A stretch of 64,000 nt of DNA. Source: Paguma larvata. Its lineage: Eukaryota > Chordata > Mammalia > Carnivora > Viverridae. The notes under the pieces are model-generated. The model searched no databases and was not told the DNA's origin. It worked only from the letters and a program-made list of their open reading frames with translations. The position numbers and the translations under genes are program-made. Shown here piece by piece: positions 22,939 through 33,732 of the stretch (position 1 is its first letter; the number at the start of each line of letters is the position of its first letter). The DNA lies in assembly GCA_030068075.1 (NCBI GenBank), contig CM057826.1, positions 96,213,804 through 96,277,803 of the forward strand, given 5' to 3'.

Positions 22939-23453
22939 CTGTCTCATGACAGGTTTGCAAATTAAAGTGTCTACAGCTGCAAATGTAGGGCAGAGAAAGC
23001 AAGTATGTGAGCATCACTATGATCTAGAAACCAGGGCAGGATTACAGAAGACTGGGGTGGGGGTGGGGGGGTGCATTCTACCTATATAGACTCATGATTA
23101 CATAAAGGCCCACATTTTCAAGAGTCAAGACAAGGCCTTTTAAAGTTCACTGGGACCACGTAGAGCAGGTCACTGCCAAAGCACACAGGTTGGTCATTTC
23201 CCTAGGAACGTCTCCTCACTTCTGCCTCCCTGCCCACCTCCTTCCAAGTCTGTCCCACTGATCTCTTCAACCACCAGCCTTTAAACCTGCAAGCCTTGGT
23301 AGTTTTAAAACCAATGATTTATGTTTTTAAACAAAGTAATACAAGAACAGCCTTTAACATTCAAATCCTCTTAAAAAAATTAGGGGGAAAAAAGCAAAAA
23401 TTTTATTTGTTTTTCCTTGAATATTAGCAGAATCCGTGGATACTGTCATTTTC

Positions 23454-23682
23454 TTTTTTTTTTTTAATTTTTTTAATGTTTATTTATTTTTGACACAGAG
23501 AGAGACAGAGCATGAGTGGGGGAGGGGCAGAGAGAGAGGGAGATATAGAATCTGAAGCAGGCTCCAGGCTCTGAGCTGTCATGTCAGCACAGAGCCCGAT
23601 GCAGGGCTCGAACTCACAGACCCCGAGTTCATGACCTGTGCCGAAGTCGGACACTCAACCGACTGAGCCACCGAGGTGCCCT
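23454..23682 (-). mobile_element. Young carnivore SINE with perfect 15-bp target duplication
   Basis: Reverse-oriented full-length copy. The duplication gatactgtcattttc is identical at 23439-23453 and 23683-23697. The middle carries a small 'gtcat' duplication (ctgtcatgtcagc). Confidence 0.95.
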
Positions 23683-24251
23683 GATACTGTCATTTTCAAA
23701 TTCAATGTTAGTCCCCTGTGTGCAACAAAAACAATCATATGTATCCTGTTTGAAGGGTTTCCAGATGGGAGAAGCAGGGATGGGATGCAGCCGTCCAGAG
23801 GTAAATCCCAAAACAATCCACTGTCCTAAATCCTTTAGGAAGCACCTTAGGGTAGGGCATTTGCAAAAATAAAAGCTCGCACTCACATTGTTTTTCATTG
23901 ACAATTATGTGAGAGGAAGAAAGTAACCTGAATACAACCCTCTGCTCTCTCTCTGATGAGAGAACTAAGATGTAATTCTCAATTCCAGTCTAAGGGTCAT
24001 TAACGTCAGATAAAAGTAGGAAGCTTATTATTTAAGGGAAACTACGGCTGCCTTCTCATCTTTAAAATAGAATACTTTAAACAGAGAATGTGCTTAATAA
24101 GATTTTAACTGAAAAATAAATCCAAATTACTTGATGACGGGTGCCTTTACCTTAAGAGTTCAATTCCGTATTAAATTCTTTACTGCCAGAAAACCCATTC
24201 CTTAAAAATGAAAGGCTAAAAAAAGGGATGGAAGACATAGAAAACATTCTT

Positions 24252-24466
24252 TTTTTTAATGTTTTTTTTAATTTATTTTTGAGAGACACAGAGACAGAGT
24301 ATGAGCAGGGGAAGGGTAGAGAGAGAGGGAGACACAGAATCTGAAGCAGGCTCCAAACTCTGACCCATCAGCACAGAGCCCGACGTGGGGCTCGAACTCA
24401 CAGACTGTAAGATCATGACCTGAACTGAAGTCGGCCGCTCAACCGACTGAGCCACCCAGGCGCCCC
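24252..24466 (-). mobile_element. Young carnivore SINE with perfect 13-bp target duplication
   Basis: Reverse-oriented full-length copy. The duplication agaaaacattctt is identical at 24239-24251 and 24467-24479. The head ends with the intact 'cacccaggcgcccc'. Confidence 0.95.
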
Positions 24467-24496
24467 AGAAAACATTCTTAAAGATTTAAGACTTTG

Positions 24497-24606
24497 GGGG
24501 TGCCTGGCTGGCTCAGCCAGTAGAGCATGTGACTCTTGATTTCAGGGTTGTGAGTTCGAGCCCTACACTGGGTGTAGAGATTACTTAAAATAAAATCTTA
24601 AAAATG
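24497..24606 (+). mobile_element. Short carnivore SINE (tRNA head plus brief tail)
   Basis: Only about 110 bases: the head 'ggggtgcctggctggctcagccagtagagcatgtgactcttgat' and 'gggttgtgagttcgagcccta', then 'gtgtagagattacttaaaataaaatctt'. This is the shorter, older carnivore form without the CT-rich tract. Flanks share 'agatttaa'. It lies 30 bases from the SINE ending at 24466. Confidence 0.88.
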
Positions 24607-25842
24607 AAGATTTAAAACTTGACAAATGGTGCATATTTGTATACATGCCTAAGTGATGTGTAACGCTTGTACCAATTTAACATGAAACCTATTCTAAAAA
24701 ACATTCTCCCCACCACCAGCATTCAGGCAGGAGGTTACCTTAGCAACTGAAGGAATAGAATCACAGCTTAAAATGTCAGAAAAGGAAGTGTAGAGATGTT
24801 TGTTCCATGAGATACTATCAGAAGTAACACAAGGCTAGAAAGTAATATTGACTGTGTACGTAACTGCTGGAAAAATGTCAAGACTTCCAAGAAAAACATT
24901 TAAAACTTCTGAGTTAGTGTATACATGTCATGCATTAACTTCAAAACTCCTCAAGTGTTTAAACTGAAAACTTGTATTTTATAATAAATCTGTCCTTGAT
25001 GGGTTCCTATACTCTGGGAGGACACCAACTGATGTCACCTCAAACTTGCTGTCGGGTAGAAAGCTTTGGGGCTCAAAACCAAAGCTGACTTGTCACAGTG
25101 TGGGGGACAGAAAGTCAGTCTTCAAGTTCGATATGCCATCTCTTGGCTAACAAGACCTAGAATACAAGTCAAGGCCAACCAACAGGGTGATGCTCCTGAG
25201 CCTTGCTCTATTTTTTTCTAATTTTATAGCCAGCAAATTGTACTCCGGGATAAAAACACCAGCCAAGCTCTATTTCAAGCATTCAACAAATCTTGCTTCT
25301 TCCTGGTTGCAGTTCTCTTTCCTCTATTCAAAGAAAGGTCAACAGATATTTTCCTTTGTGAAACACTGCTGGCTTACCCATTTCCTTCTGCTCTTGCCTA
25401 GAAAGAAGGTGAGGATTCTGGGCGTGTGGCTTGAAGCACGATGTTGATGTCACAGAAAAGTGGCAGTTCCCATGGAGTCTTTAGTTAACAACCTTTAATT
25501 CCCAATTAATGGCTTTCCTAAAATAAAACTGCTCTTTAAACCCCTTAAAGTAACACTAAACAATTAAGACACATTTTACCGATTGCTGAACGACCCCCAC
25601 TTTTATAAACTTCCTTCCAAAGTTCTTTGGGTCTTCTGCATTTCTTTTCTGCATTTCTTTTCCTCTTCCCCTCCTTAGTTGGCAAGTGTAGGAAAATAAA
25701 GATTCTCCTTCGAGGGTAACTAATTTGCAAAGATCCTATTAACAAAACAGAGCATCACACTAATCACCCTTCTTAGTAAGAGCATGACCTCTCCATTAAA
25801 CTTACGGTCCCTGACAAGGCTTCCATTTTTCCTATAATATTT

Positions 25843-26056
25843 TTTTAACGTTTTTTTTTATTATTATTTTTGAGAGACATAGAGAGAGCGTGAGCAAGGG
25901 AAGGGCAGAGAGAGAGGGAGACACAGAATCTGAAGCAGGCTCCAGGCTCTGAGCCGTCAGCACAGAGCCTGATGTGGGGCTCGAACTCACAGACGGAGAG
26001 ATCATGACCTGAGCTGAAGTCGACCACTCAACTGACTGAGCCACCCAGGCGCCCCC
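25843..26056 (-). mobile_element. Carnivore tRNA-Lys SINE, full length
   Basis: Reverse-oriented copy ending 'cacccaggcgccccc'. The flanks 'tttttcctataatatt' (about 25827-25842) and 'cttttcccataatatt' (from about 26059) form a slightly diverged duplication. Confidence 0.93.
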
Positions 26057-26486
26057 ACTTTTCCCATAATATTAACTACAATGTGACTGGTTCTTGCACA
26101 GACCGATACGATTTAGACTTACCCTTACGACATATACTTTCCGACTAATATGTTTCTTTAATTACTGGATTCTCAAAGATTCTCATCTTTGAAGTTAATA
26201 ATTAAATTAATAAGTTATCTAACCTGCTTTCAGTGGGTCCTACCAGATCTGCCCATCACTTTTTTGGGGACAGCTCCAGAAAGAGAAGCTGGTTCCCTAA
26301 ATAGCAGTTGTGTTTAGATCCAAGACAGCCCTGCAGAAAACTTTCAAAGACTCAATTGGCTCTCCCTAAAAGTTTCTTCCATTCATAAATCAACTATAAA
26401 GTCGAGCAAAGTTTAACTCTTTAAACTTGATAGAACAAACGTATTAGATAGAATTTTCTTATTTGAATTAAAAAGTATACAATGAA

Positions 26487-26698
26487 GGGCGCCTGGGTGG
26501 CTCAGTCAGTTAAGCATCCGACTTCGGCTCAGGTCATGATCTCACAGCTTGTGGGTTCAAGCCCCGCATCAGACTCTGTGCTGACAGCGTGGAGCCTGGA
26601 GCCTGCTTGGGATTCTGTGTGTGTCTCTTTTTCTCTCTGCCCCTTCCTGGCTCACATTCTCTGTTTTTCTCTCACAAATAAATTAACAATAAAAAAAA
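26487..26698 (+). mobile_element. Carnivore tRNA-Lys SINE, full length
   Basis: It begins 'gggcgcctgggtggctcagtcagttaagcatccgac', includes 'ctctgtgctgacagcgtggagcc' and ends 'aaataaattaacaataaaaaaaat'. Antisense to ARHGEF28. Confidence 0.93.
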
Positions 26699-26814
26699 TT
26701 TAATTGTATAATGTATGCCCCACAGATTCAATTCATGGTATCACTTTTCTTAAATGTTCCCACCACAAAAAGGAAATGGTAATTATGTAACAAGATGGAG
26801 TCATTAAGTAATGC

Positions 26815-26942
26815 TATAGCTGTAAGTCATTTTGCAATACAGAAATGTATCAAATCAACACATTGTACACCTTACTTACCCAGTGGTATATGTCAACTAT
26901 ATCTCAATGAAGCTGGGAAAAAAAGATTTTATGTTTTCATAA
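26815..26942 (+). repeat. Old L1 3' terminus
   Basis: The words 'tatcaaatcaacacattgtacacctta', 'tatatgtcaactatatctcaatgaagctggg' followed by A's are the usual end of an old mammalian L1 3' UTR in the plus orientation. Confidence 0.6.
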
Positions 26943-27122
26943 TTCAATAATAAAGAGTCCATCTTTTCCACAACTAAAAATTTGTACCTATAATGAGACT
27001 TTTGAACACATGAATTATTTTACCTAGAGAAACTACAGAGAAGTCCGAATTCACTTTTCCTAATAATTTACTTTGGCAAAACAAAGGTCTTGAATCAGAA
27101 AATTATTGCTACATATTGGTTT

Positions 27123-27204
27123 ATCTATTTTTTAAAAGATTTTTTTTAATTTTTTTAACGTTTATTTATTCTTAAGAGACACAGAGACAGAGCGTGAGCA
27201 GAAG

Positions 27205-27248
<44 letters not shown>

Positions 27249-27504
27249 GAGAGAGAGACACAGAATCTGAAGCAGGCTGTAGGCTCTGATGAGCCGTCAG
27301 CACAGAGCCCGACACGGGGCTCGAACTCACAGACCGTGAGATCATGACCTGAGCCAAAGTCAGCCGCTTAACCAACTGAGCCACCCAGGCGCCCAAAAGA
27401 TTTTATTTTTAAGCCATCTCCACACACCCAATGTGGGGCTCAAACTCACAACCCTGCTATCGAGAGTCGCACACTCCATCGACTGAGCCAACCAGGCACT
27501 CCTA
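27123..27504 (-). mobile_element. Older short carnivore SINE interrupted by a younger SINE
   Basis: The body of the short form (27396-27504: 'aagccatctccacacacccaatgtggggctcaaactcacaacc' to 'gagccaaccaggcactcc') is separated from the rest of its tail by a second SINE. The flanking duplication tacatattggttt is identical at 27110-27122 and 27505-27517, so the outer element spans 27123-27504. Confidence 0.92.
27142..27395 (-). mobile_element. Young carnivore SINE inserted in the tail of the older SINE, with GA expansion
   Basis: A full-length copy whose GA-rich tract has expanded to about 40 bases at 27209-27260, broken by GGGA. Its duplication aaaagatttt flanks it (27132-27141 and 27396-27405). 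The order of events is certain: this insertion came after the outer one. Confidence 0.94.
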
Positions 27505-28102
27505 TACATATTGGTTTGTAAATGTAAATATATGCTGAGAGAGAGAATCTTTATATGAGTTTGTTTTTAATGTAAGTGGCCTTATTTTTCTTATATCAAA
27601 AAGCTTAAGCAGGACAACATCTATTTATTCCCTAAGTTGGGATAGGAGCTGTTATGTTCCTAAAAGCAATGCCATCAGTTCTCTGAGACGGTATTTCTAG
27701 TCCCTTTGGGCTCTCTACTCAAACGGTAGCCTTCTCACTAGAGATGGCAAGGGTGGTGCTTTCCAGGCATGTCAAGCTTCTGGGAACACAAGCGAAGTAA
27801 CACGGTTGAGCAGGAAGGGAAGACTAACTCACAAGGTATCTGAGCACCAAGAGAAAGAAATAGTTGTCCCAGTTCACCTAATTGTCAAAATTATACCAAT
27901 CTCTGAGAAAAGCTGTCTGTCCAAAAAAGAAAAACAAACAAAACAACAACAAAAACCCACCAACCAAAATGCCCAAAACAAAAAAAAAGATCAATTATAA
28001 CATCTTATTGGATATATGACTATACTCCAAGTTTTACTGCAAATACAGGGTCCTGAGATCCTGCAAAAGCCTTTATTATGAAAGCTATTTCACAGAAAGA
28101 AC

Positions 28103-29273
28103 TGTGCCGGCGTCCTTGTTCCGGCGAATCTAGGGGTCCACGAAAGACGGACGGTCAGGCGAAATAAAGTGAGAGAGCCACGAGAGAGATGGAGTCTGAT
28201 GATCAAGCAGGCAGCCCTGGCAATTCTGGCATCTCTGCCCTGCCGGCCTCAGTGTCTTTATTTAAAGGTAGTGAGTTACATTACAGCAGTGAGTGACAGC
28301 CCATCAGTAAGCATAGTTTGAACAATAACGTGTTTTGTAAGGCGGAGATTTCCTCAATCTTGCAAGTTGTTTTTAAGTTAGTTAGCATATAAATTTAAGG
28401 CTGGGGGAGAGGACAGGAAGTTACCTAGGCCTGCCTATGTAAACCATCTATAGAGAGATTAGGACACATTCTATCCATAATCTTTAACCATAATGGAGGA
28501 GGTAGAGACATGATCTCTAATACTTGCCTAAGTTCTTTTCCTTTATGAGTGAGTGAGCCTATATCGTAAGGGCTCATCTTTATCTGTTCTTTATACAAAC
28601 AGCAGTTTCTGTACAAGTATTTTGTTATTGGCTTTTTATTATAAGGGAGCATGGGGATAGGAATAGCAAAAGGATTCATGAAATGTAAACCTCAGGAAGG
28701 CTGGCTATTGTTTGTACCTTATCTGTAAACAGTGCTTCTAACTTTTGGGCTAGGCTAACCTCCGGGGAAGGTCGTAAGTCTCTTTACAATCTCTCCCATC
28801 AGTCTGTTAATACTGAGAGAGGCTTTACAGAGATGTGCCTTGAGGTTTTATGGTTGGGCTGAGGGGATGATTAACACAATGCTATACCTGCAAGGAAAAT
28901 CTAGTTTGGTTCAAGGAGTCTTGGGGCCTAACGCCTACTACTTTCTAGCCAACTCATAACTGCTATTCTGTATGATCAATTTGTGTAACCTATCCATCCC
29001 CAAGAGGCAACGTTGAGGTTACTTCTGGCCAGGTTACTCTCATTCAGATTTTATCCATCAAGACATTGCACTCCAGGTCCCCTTTTCCATATGCCATAAA
29101 ACCAAAGAGCATTATATCCCTAGGGCCAACGAGAGCAGTTCAAGAAATCCAGGCCTGAAAGATTATTTAGAAGGAGGTAAAACGAGGCGCCAGTTTGGCT
29201 GGCGGGAGCTTTGCTTCAACCTTTCCCATGCAGGGAGGGGTCTCAACCTGCAAGCCCAAAATGGCTCCCAGCA
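28103..29273 (-). mobile_element. Solo LTR of an endogenous retrovirus, 1171 bp
   Basis: Read on the minus strand it begins TGCTGGGAGCC and ends CGGCACA, with the 4-bp direct repeat gaac (plus-strand reading) outside both ends (28099-28102 and 29274-29277). A candidate TATA-like CTTATAATAAAAAGCC lies near 28634-28650 and an AATAAA signal near 28257-28262, both on the minus strand. A 4-bp duplication is the size left by gammaretrovirus-like elements. No primer-binding site, gag, pol or env is found on either side, so recombination has probably removed the internal part. It lies in the same orientation as ARHGEF28, so its poly-A signal could act on that transcript. The exact family is not known to me. 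Confidence 0.82.
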
Positions 29274-30164
29274 GAACTGGGTTTAATTTTATGAAATAGA
29301 AACGCAATTTTATTTACAGCACAAAATTAAATAAGATGAGGGATATTTCCTTCCCTAGAACATATGATAAAGTTGCACTGTGAGTACTGACGGGCAAGAA
29401 GCAAGACCAAGAAAAGTCTGCTTTTCTTTAGGAGACACAACACTCTGCTCAGACTGGCCCTTCTCCAGAATCTCAGACTTCCTGATAATGCTTGGGGAGG
29501 AAAAAGGCAAAAAAATGAGGGATTACAAAATGCAAAAAGGGAAGGAATACAGTAATGCTTCCCAGTAAGGCTTCCATCAGATTCTTCCAAAACGAAGTCA
29601 TTACAGAAATCAACGAATGCTCATTCGCATCCATTTATCTAGCAAAGAAGCATAAAGAAATAAACCCGAAGAATTTTTAAGTGCAAATGGTGAAGCTTTA
29701 AATCGTTTCTGTTAAGTGGTAGGAGAAATAATTACTAGGGAAAAAAAGTTGTTTTCAACTAATGCCACTATCACTTAACACACAATAAACTTCAGGAGGC
29801 CTTACGCCACAGTTTCTCAGGTTATTATTTTTCTACCTTGAAGACAGGCACCACTAATAAAATAGATACGTTAGGAAAAAATGTACTGAACATGTAAAAG
29901 ATTCTAACTGCTCTACTAACTGAAAAAGAGGGACCGAATTGTTGACATAGGATACCCCTCCTCCCATGGAAGGACCAAATGTAAAGCTACACACACAGTA
30001 ATTCCCTGAGAGAAGTCCAAGGACTAAGTGAATGGCTCCTATGCACAGGGTGCATGAGAAAACAGCCACATCAGAACAGGTAGCAAAGGCTGAGACACAC
30101 TCACCATGAATGCTAGCCCTAGCAAAGCACAATACAATCCGGAGGCAACTCCAACTCCCAGCTA

Positions 30165-31259
30165 CTCCCTAAGGAATGGAAGGTTTGGATCCCATCCAGC
30201 ACCCTAACTTTTAAAGCCTTCGCCTAGCTGTGAAAGCCAATGTGGCTTGCATCCATGAGTCCTATAGGACTACAGCAAACAAAGACACAGTTCTTAACAG
30301 ACATAAGCCCTCGCCATGACTATCCCCTCAGGACTCAGCACGGAGGGAGCAGGCATAAAGACACAGCTCCCAGTCTTTCCCTGGAAGGGATTTGACTGCA
30401 TACTTCATAAACTGCTGCATAAGGGTCCAGTTTCTAATTAGCAGGCATCTAGGAGCTGACTGTGGTCCTCCCTGGACCCCAAGGGAGCCAACGGGCAATT
30501 CCCCCCACTTGCTTTGCTTCATTCTACAAATAAAGCCAGGCCATCTCTCTGGAAGCAACTTGTACACACATCTGGCACCCCAGGTTTTACAGCTGCCACC
30601 CAAGGAACAGCTCCCCAGATTGCCTAGCTTTCACAGCCAATGTGGCTTGCATTCATGACTCCCAGAGGACAGCACTGGATAAAGAATTAGTTATTAATGG
30701 GTGCACGCAGAAGCACTAGCTCTAACTATCCCCCCGGAGTTCAGCTCAGAGAGAGCCAACAAAAAATGCCCACCCACCATTCATTCATTCCCTGCAAGGC
30801 ATTTGACTGCATATTCTCCCAGCTTATGCCTAAGCATCATATTTCTAATCAGCCTGCCTCTAGGTGGTGACTGAGATCCTCCCTTCAGGACACTGATGGG
30901 CCTAAGCACACCCTCAACTACTGGGAGCCACTAAGAACAAACAGAGCAGCCTCGGCAATCACTAGTCTGAGAGGCAACCAGGAACTTGGGCCAGGCTGAT
31001 TAACAAGTTCATCTACAGGACACCAGTCTGTCAAGGCTGGGAGAGGTGTCTGTTTCACCTAAGAGAGTCAAAGAAAATGAAGAAACAGGAGGAAAATAAT
31101 GGTCAAAACAATCCTCTCCAAGGTCAGCAGAGCACCATGTGAACAAAGTGGTAATTTCAACAACGAAAAATAGAAAATACAAACAAGTACCAACCACAAA
31201 TCATAGAACTCAAGAATACTATAAATGAAATGAAAATTCAATAAAAAAAATTCAACAGC
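30165..31259 (+). mobile_element. Old L1 5' end (5' UTR with repeated units, start of ORF1 region)
   Basis: The 3' part (from 'ctgattaacaagttcatctacaggacaccagtctgtcaaggctgggagaggtgtctgtttcacc' through 'agaaaatgaagaaacagg' to 'gaactcaagaatactataaatgaaatgaaaattcaata') follows the L1 5' UTR and early ORF1 as I know them. Before it lie two related units of about 400 bases, starting near 30226 and 30628. Both open with 'ccaatgtggcttgcat.catga' and both contain 'atttgactgcata' and 'tttctaat.ag'. No open frame is preserved. It is cut off at the SINE at 31260. Confidence 0.6.
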
Positions 31260-31352
31260 AGGGGCACCTGGGCGGCTCAGTTTGTTAAGCGTTTGACTCT
31301 TGACCTTGACTCAGGACTTGATCTCAGGGTTGTGAGTTCAACCCCTGCACAA
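31260..31352 (+). mobile_element. Carnivore SINE head (3'-truncated)
   Basis: The head 'aggggcacctgggcggctcagtttgttaagcg' and 'gggttgtgagttcaacccctgcac' are present; the CT tract and A tail are absent and the sequence becomes unrecognisable after about 31352. Confidence 0.8.
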
Positions 31353-31609
31353 AGCTAAGTCCAGGCTGCAGGCTGTGTTACCTCAAGCAATATAAACCAT
31401 TCCAAGAAAACGTCAAGAAAAGTTCCTAGAAATTTTCAAAGAAATGTTTACAATACCAGTATTTTATCCTTTGTAGCCTCATTTGTCCAGACCAAGTATA
31501 ATTTGTATTCTACATATGTACAAATACATTCTATATATGGAAATCCATTCACATACACACATGAAAGTCATATTCTACTCAGAAAGTAGTATGTTCAGAC
31601 ACTGTTGTA

Positions 31610-31790
31610 GAAGATTCAGTATATATTATCTAATTTAATGGTTATAACCACCCAAAGAGGTGAGTACTATAATGCTTCATTTTAGAAATTAAACTATATG
31701 ACATTAGAACTGAAGTAACTTGCCCAGAATGCCTCATAGCCAGGAAGCAACAGGGTCAGGATTTGAACCCAACTCTCAAACATGGACTCT
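31610..31790 (+). repeat. MIR SINE relic
   Basis: The order 'atctaatttaatggttataaccacccaaagaggtgagtactata', 'gaagtaacttgcccagaatgcctcatagccagg' and 'tcaggatttgaaccca' is a clear MIR match. Confidence 0.65.
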
Positions 31791-32559
31791 TTAGGACACT
31801 AGAATTGTTCTCCCATCTATATATCACCATGCAAAGGAAAGAACCTTTTGGTGACATAAAACTGTCTACTATAAAGATATGGATAAACCAAAGATCATGA
31901 CCGAGGGAAGTTTAGAGAACACGAACACATTTCCAAATAACAATATAAATGGCTATAAGGGAGCCCTTGCCAACTTGGTGATTAGCCTAGTGTTTGCCCA
32001 ACTTATTTCATTATGTATATCAGCAAAATGACTAAGTATACATACAGTCCCAACAGAGAAAACTGTATGCATGTACTATTGCCAATCCACAGAAGAAGGT
32101 TAGGAAATCTTAATTCATTCCTAAATTTTTGGATGAAAATATGGCACGTGGGTAACACGAATCCCATTTTGAAGGCTCTTAGTTTAAGTTATTCATGTGC
32201 AATTAACCTATCTTCCACAGTTTGTCATTTGCAGGAGCACAAGTTGAAGCACTGCAGGCTCCAAGCTGCTATACTGAGGGAGGAGCTGACTAGGGAAGGA
32301 GCCCTGTTTCTGACCAGCATCTGCTGCTCCTGGAGGCTGTGAGGTGCTTGACTTGTGCCCGAGTGCAGTGACTGGTGACAAATTATGAAAACTTTATGCC
32401 TTTGCCAAAATGAGTCTGCCTTCCAAAAAGTAAAATACCCTCCAATGTTAGAGTTTTGGGTTTTTTTTAAAGCCAGGAGTCTTAAGAAAATCAAGTTCCT
32501 TAACCAGAAAACACGTATAGACACAAAGGAGTATATGTGTATATCCAAGTATATGTGAA

Positions 32560-32695
32560 TTTACATGTATATGTATGAATGTATAGGAACACTCACATAT
32601 ATAAGTGTGTGTTTGTGTATATATGCATATATCTATACATGTATAAATAAAGTTTCTTAGCCAGAAAACATGTACTTTTCATATATATATGAAAT
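32560..32695 (+). repeat. Degenerate TA/TG-rich simple repeat
   Basis: A stretch of interrupted TATG, TATA, GTGT and CATG words with no gene or transposon signature. An 18-base phrase near 32645-32670 ('agtttcttagccagaaaaca') echoes 'agttccttaaccagaaaaca' at about 32493-32512. Confidence 0.6.
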
Positions 32696-32747
32696 ACAAC
32701 AGTGGTATCTAGGATGTGTGACTTCCTTTTGAAGGTCCCAAAATACA

Positions 32748-32850
32748 ACCTTCATTCATAAGACGAACATTTCTTGAACACTTGATATGTTCCAAGCCAC
32801 TTGGTAGGTCCATGGAGATAATGGTGAGGAGAAAAAATACCTCCTACTTC
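32748..32850 (+). repeat. L2-like LINE relic
   Basis: 'cgaacatttcttgaacacttgatatgttccaagccacttggtagg' then 'ggagataatggtgagga' follows the common L2 pattern. Short and diverged. Confidence 0.4.
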
Positions 32851-33264
32851 CCCGGGGCACCCACCCCTTCATACATATCATTCAGCTACCATACAGCTAA
32901 GTACAGCACACGGGAGTCAGACGAGGCTCAACCCTGAACTAGGATAGTGACTTGTTTCATCCACAGTCTTAAGGAGTGAGAAACATGTTTAATTTCCAAG
33001 AGAGCCTCACTTTAACCCTGATGGAAAAAAAGAAACAGAGATCCTCTCTGCGGCCAAGGCTTAAAGATTCTGTTTACAAAAATCATATCCCTTTACCTAG
33101 ATTAGTGCACTTCATCTTATCCATGATCAAATTTAAACCAGCCTGTAGGCAGAATTTATCAGGAAGCAGAAACTCTTGCAAACAGCATCATCCAATCATT
33201 AAAGTATGCAATACACAAATATGACAATAGTATATGTGTATTTAATAAAATACAGAACGTCTAT

Positions 33265-33383
33265 TTTTTTCATTTTTTAATGTTTTATTTGTTCAAGAGA
33301 GAGAGAGAGAGGCAGAAAGAGAGGGAGACTGATGACCTGAGCTGAAGTCAGACACTTAAATGACTAAGCCACCCAGGCGACCC
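33265..33383 (-). mobile_element. Carnivore SINE with internal deletion
   Basis: The tail complement and GA-rich tract run straight into 'gatgacctgagctgaagtcagacacttaaatgactaagccacccaggcgaccc'. The middle block with 'gctccaggctctgagctgtcagcacagagcc' is missing (about 90 bases). Confidence 0.88.
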
Positions 33384-33535
33384 TAACAATATCTATTTCT
33401 AATAAAATTTTGTGATTTATAATTGCCATAAGAAATATCTATTGAACAGTTTAGCCTCATGCCTTGCATGGACTTACACAAAACATCCATCTTTGTTCAC
33501 ACACAGATGGTTGGTGTTAAGAGTCTATTCAGTCT

Positions 33536-33732
33536 CAGGGCACCTGGGTGGCTCTGTTAGCCAAGTATGTGACTTTGACACAGGTCATGATCTCACGATT
33601 CATGAGTTTGAGCCCCCCATCAGGCTCTCTGCTGTCAGCATGGAGGCTGCTTCGGATCCTCTGTCCCCCTTCTCTCTGCCCCTCCCATGCTCACCGTTTA
33701 CCTCTCTTAAAAATAAATAAACATTTTTTAAA
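33536..33732 (+). mobile_element. Carnivore SINE with 17-bp target duplication
   Basis: Full-length copy. The duplication reads aagagtctattcagtct at 33519-33535 and aagagtctatacagtct at 33733-33749, with one mismatch in 17. Confidence 0.94.

Noticed and set aside
28425..28679. An 84-codon frame inside the LTR as a retroviral accessory protein
   Set aside because: It lies in the LTR's presumed U3 part, shows no similarity I can name, and the element has no internal genes.
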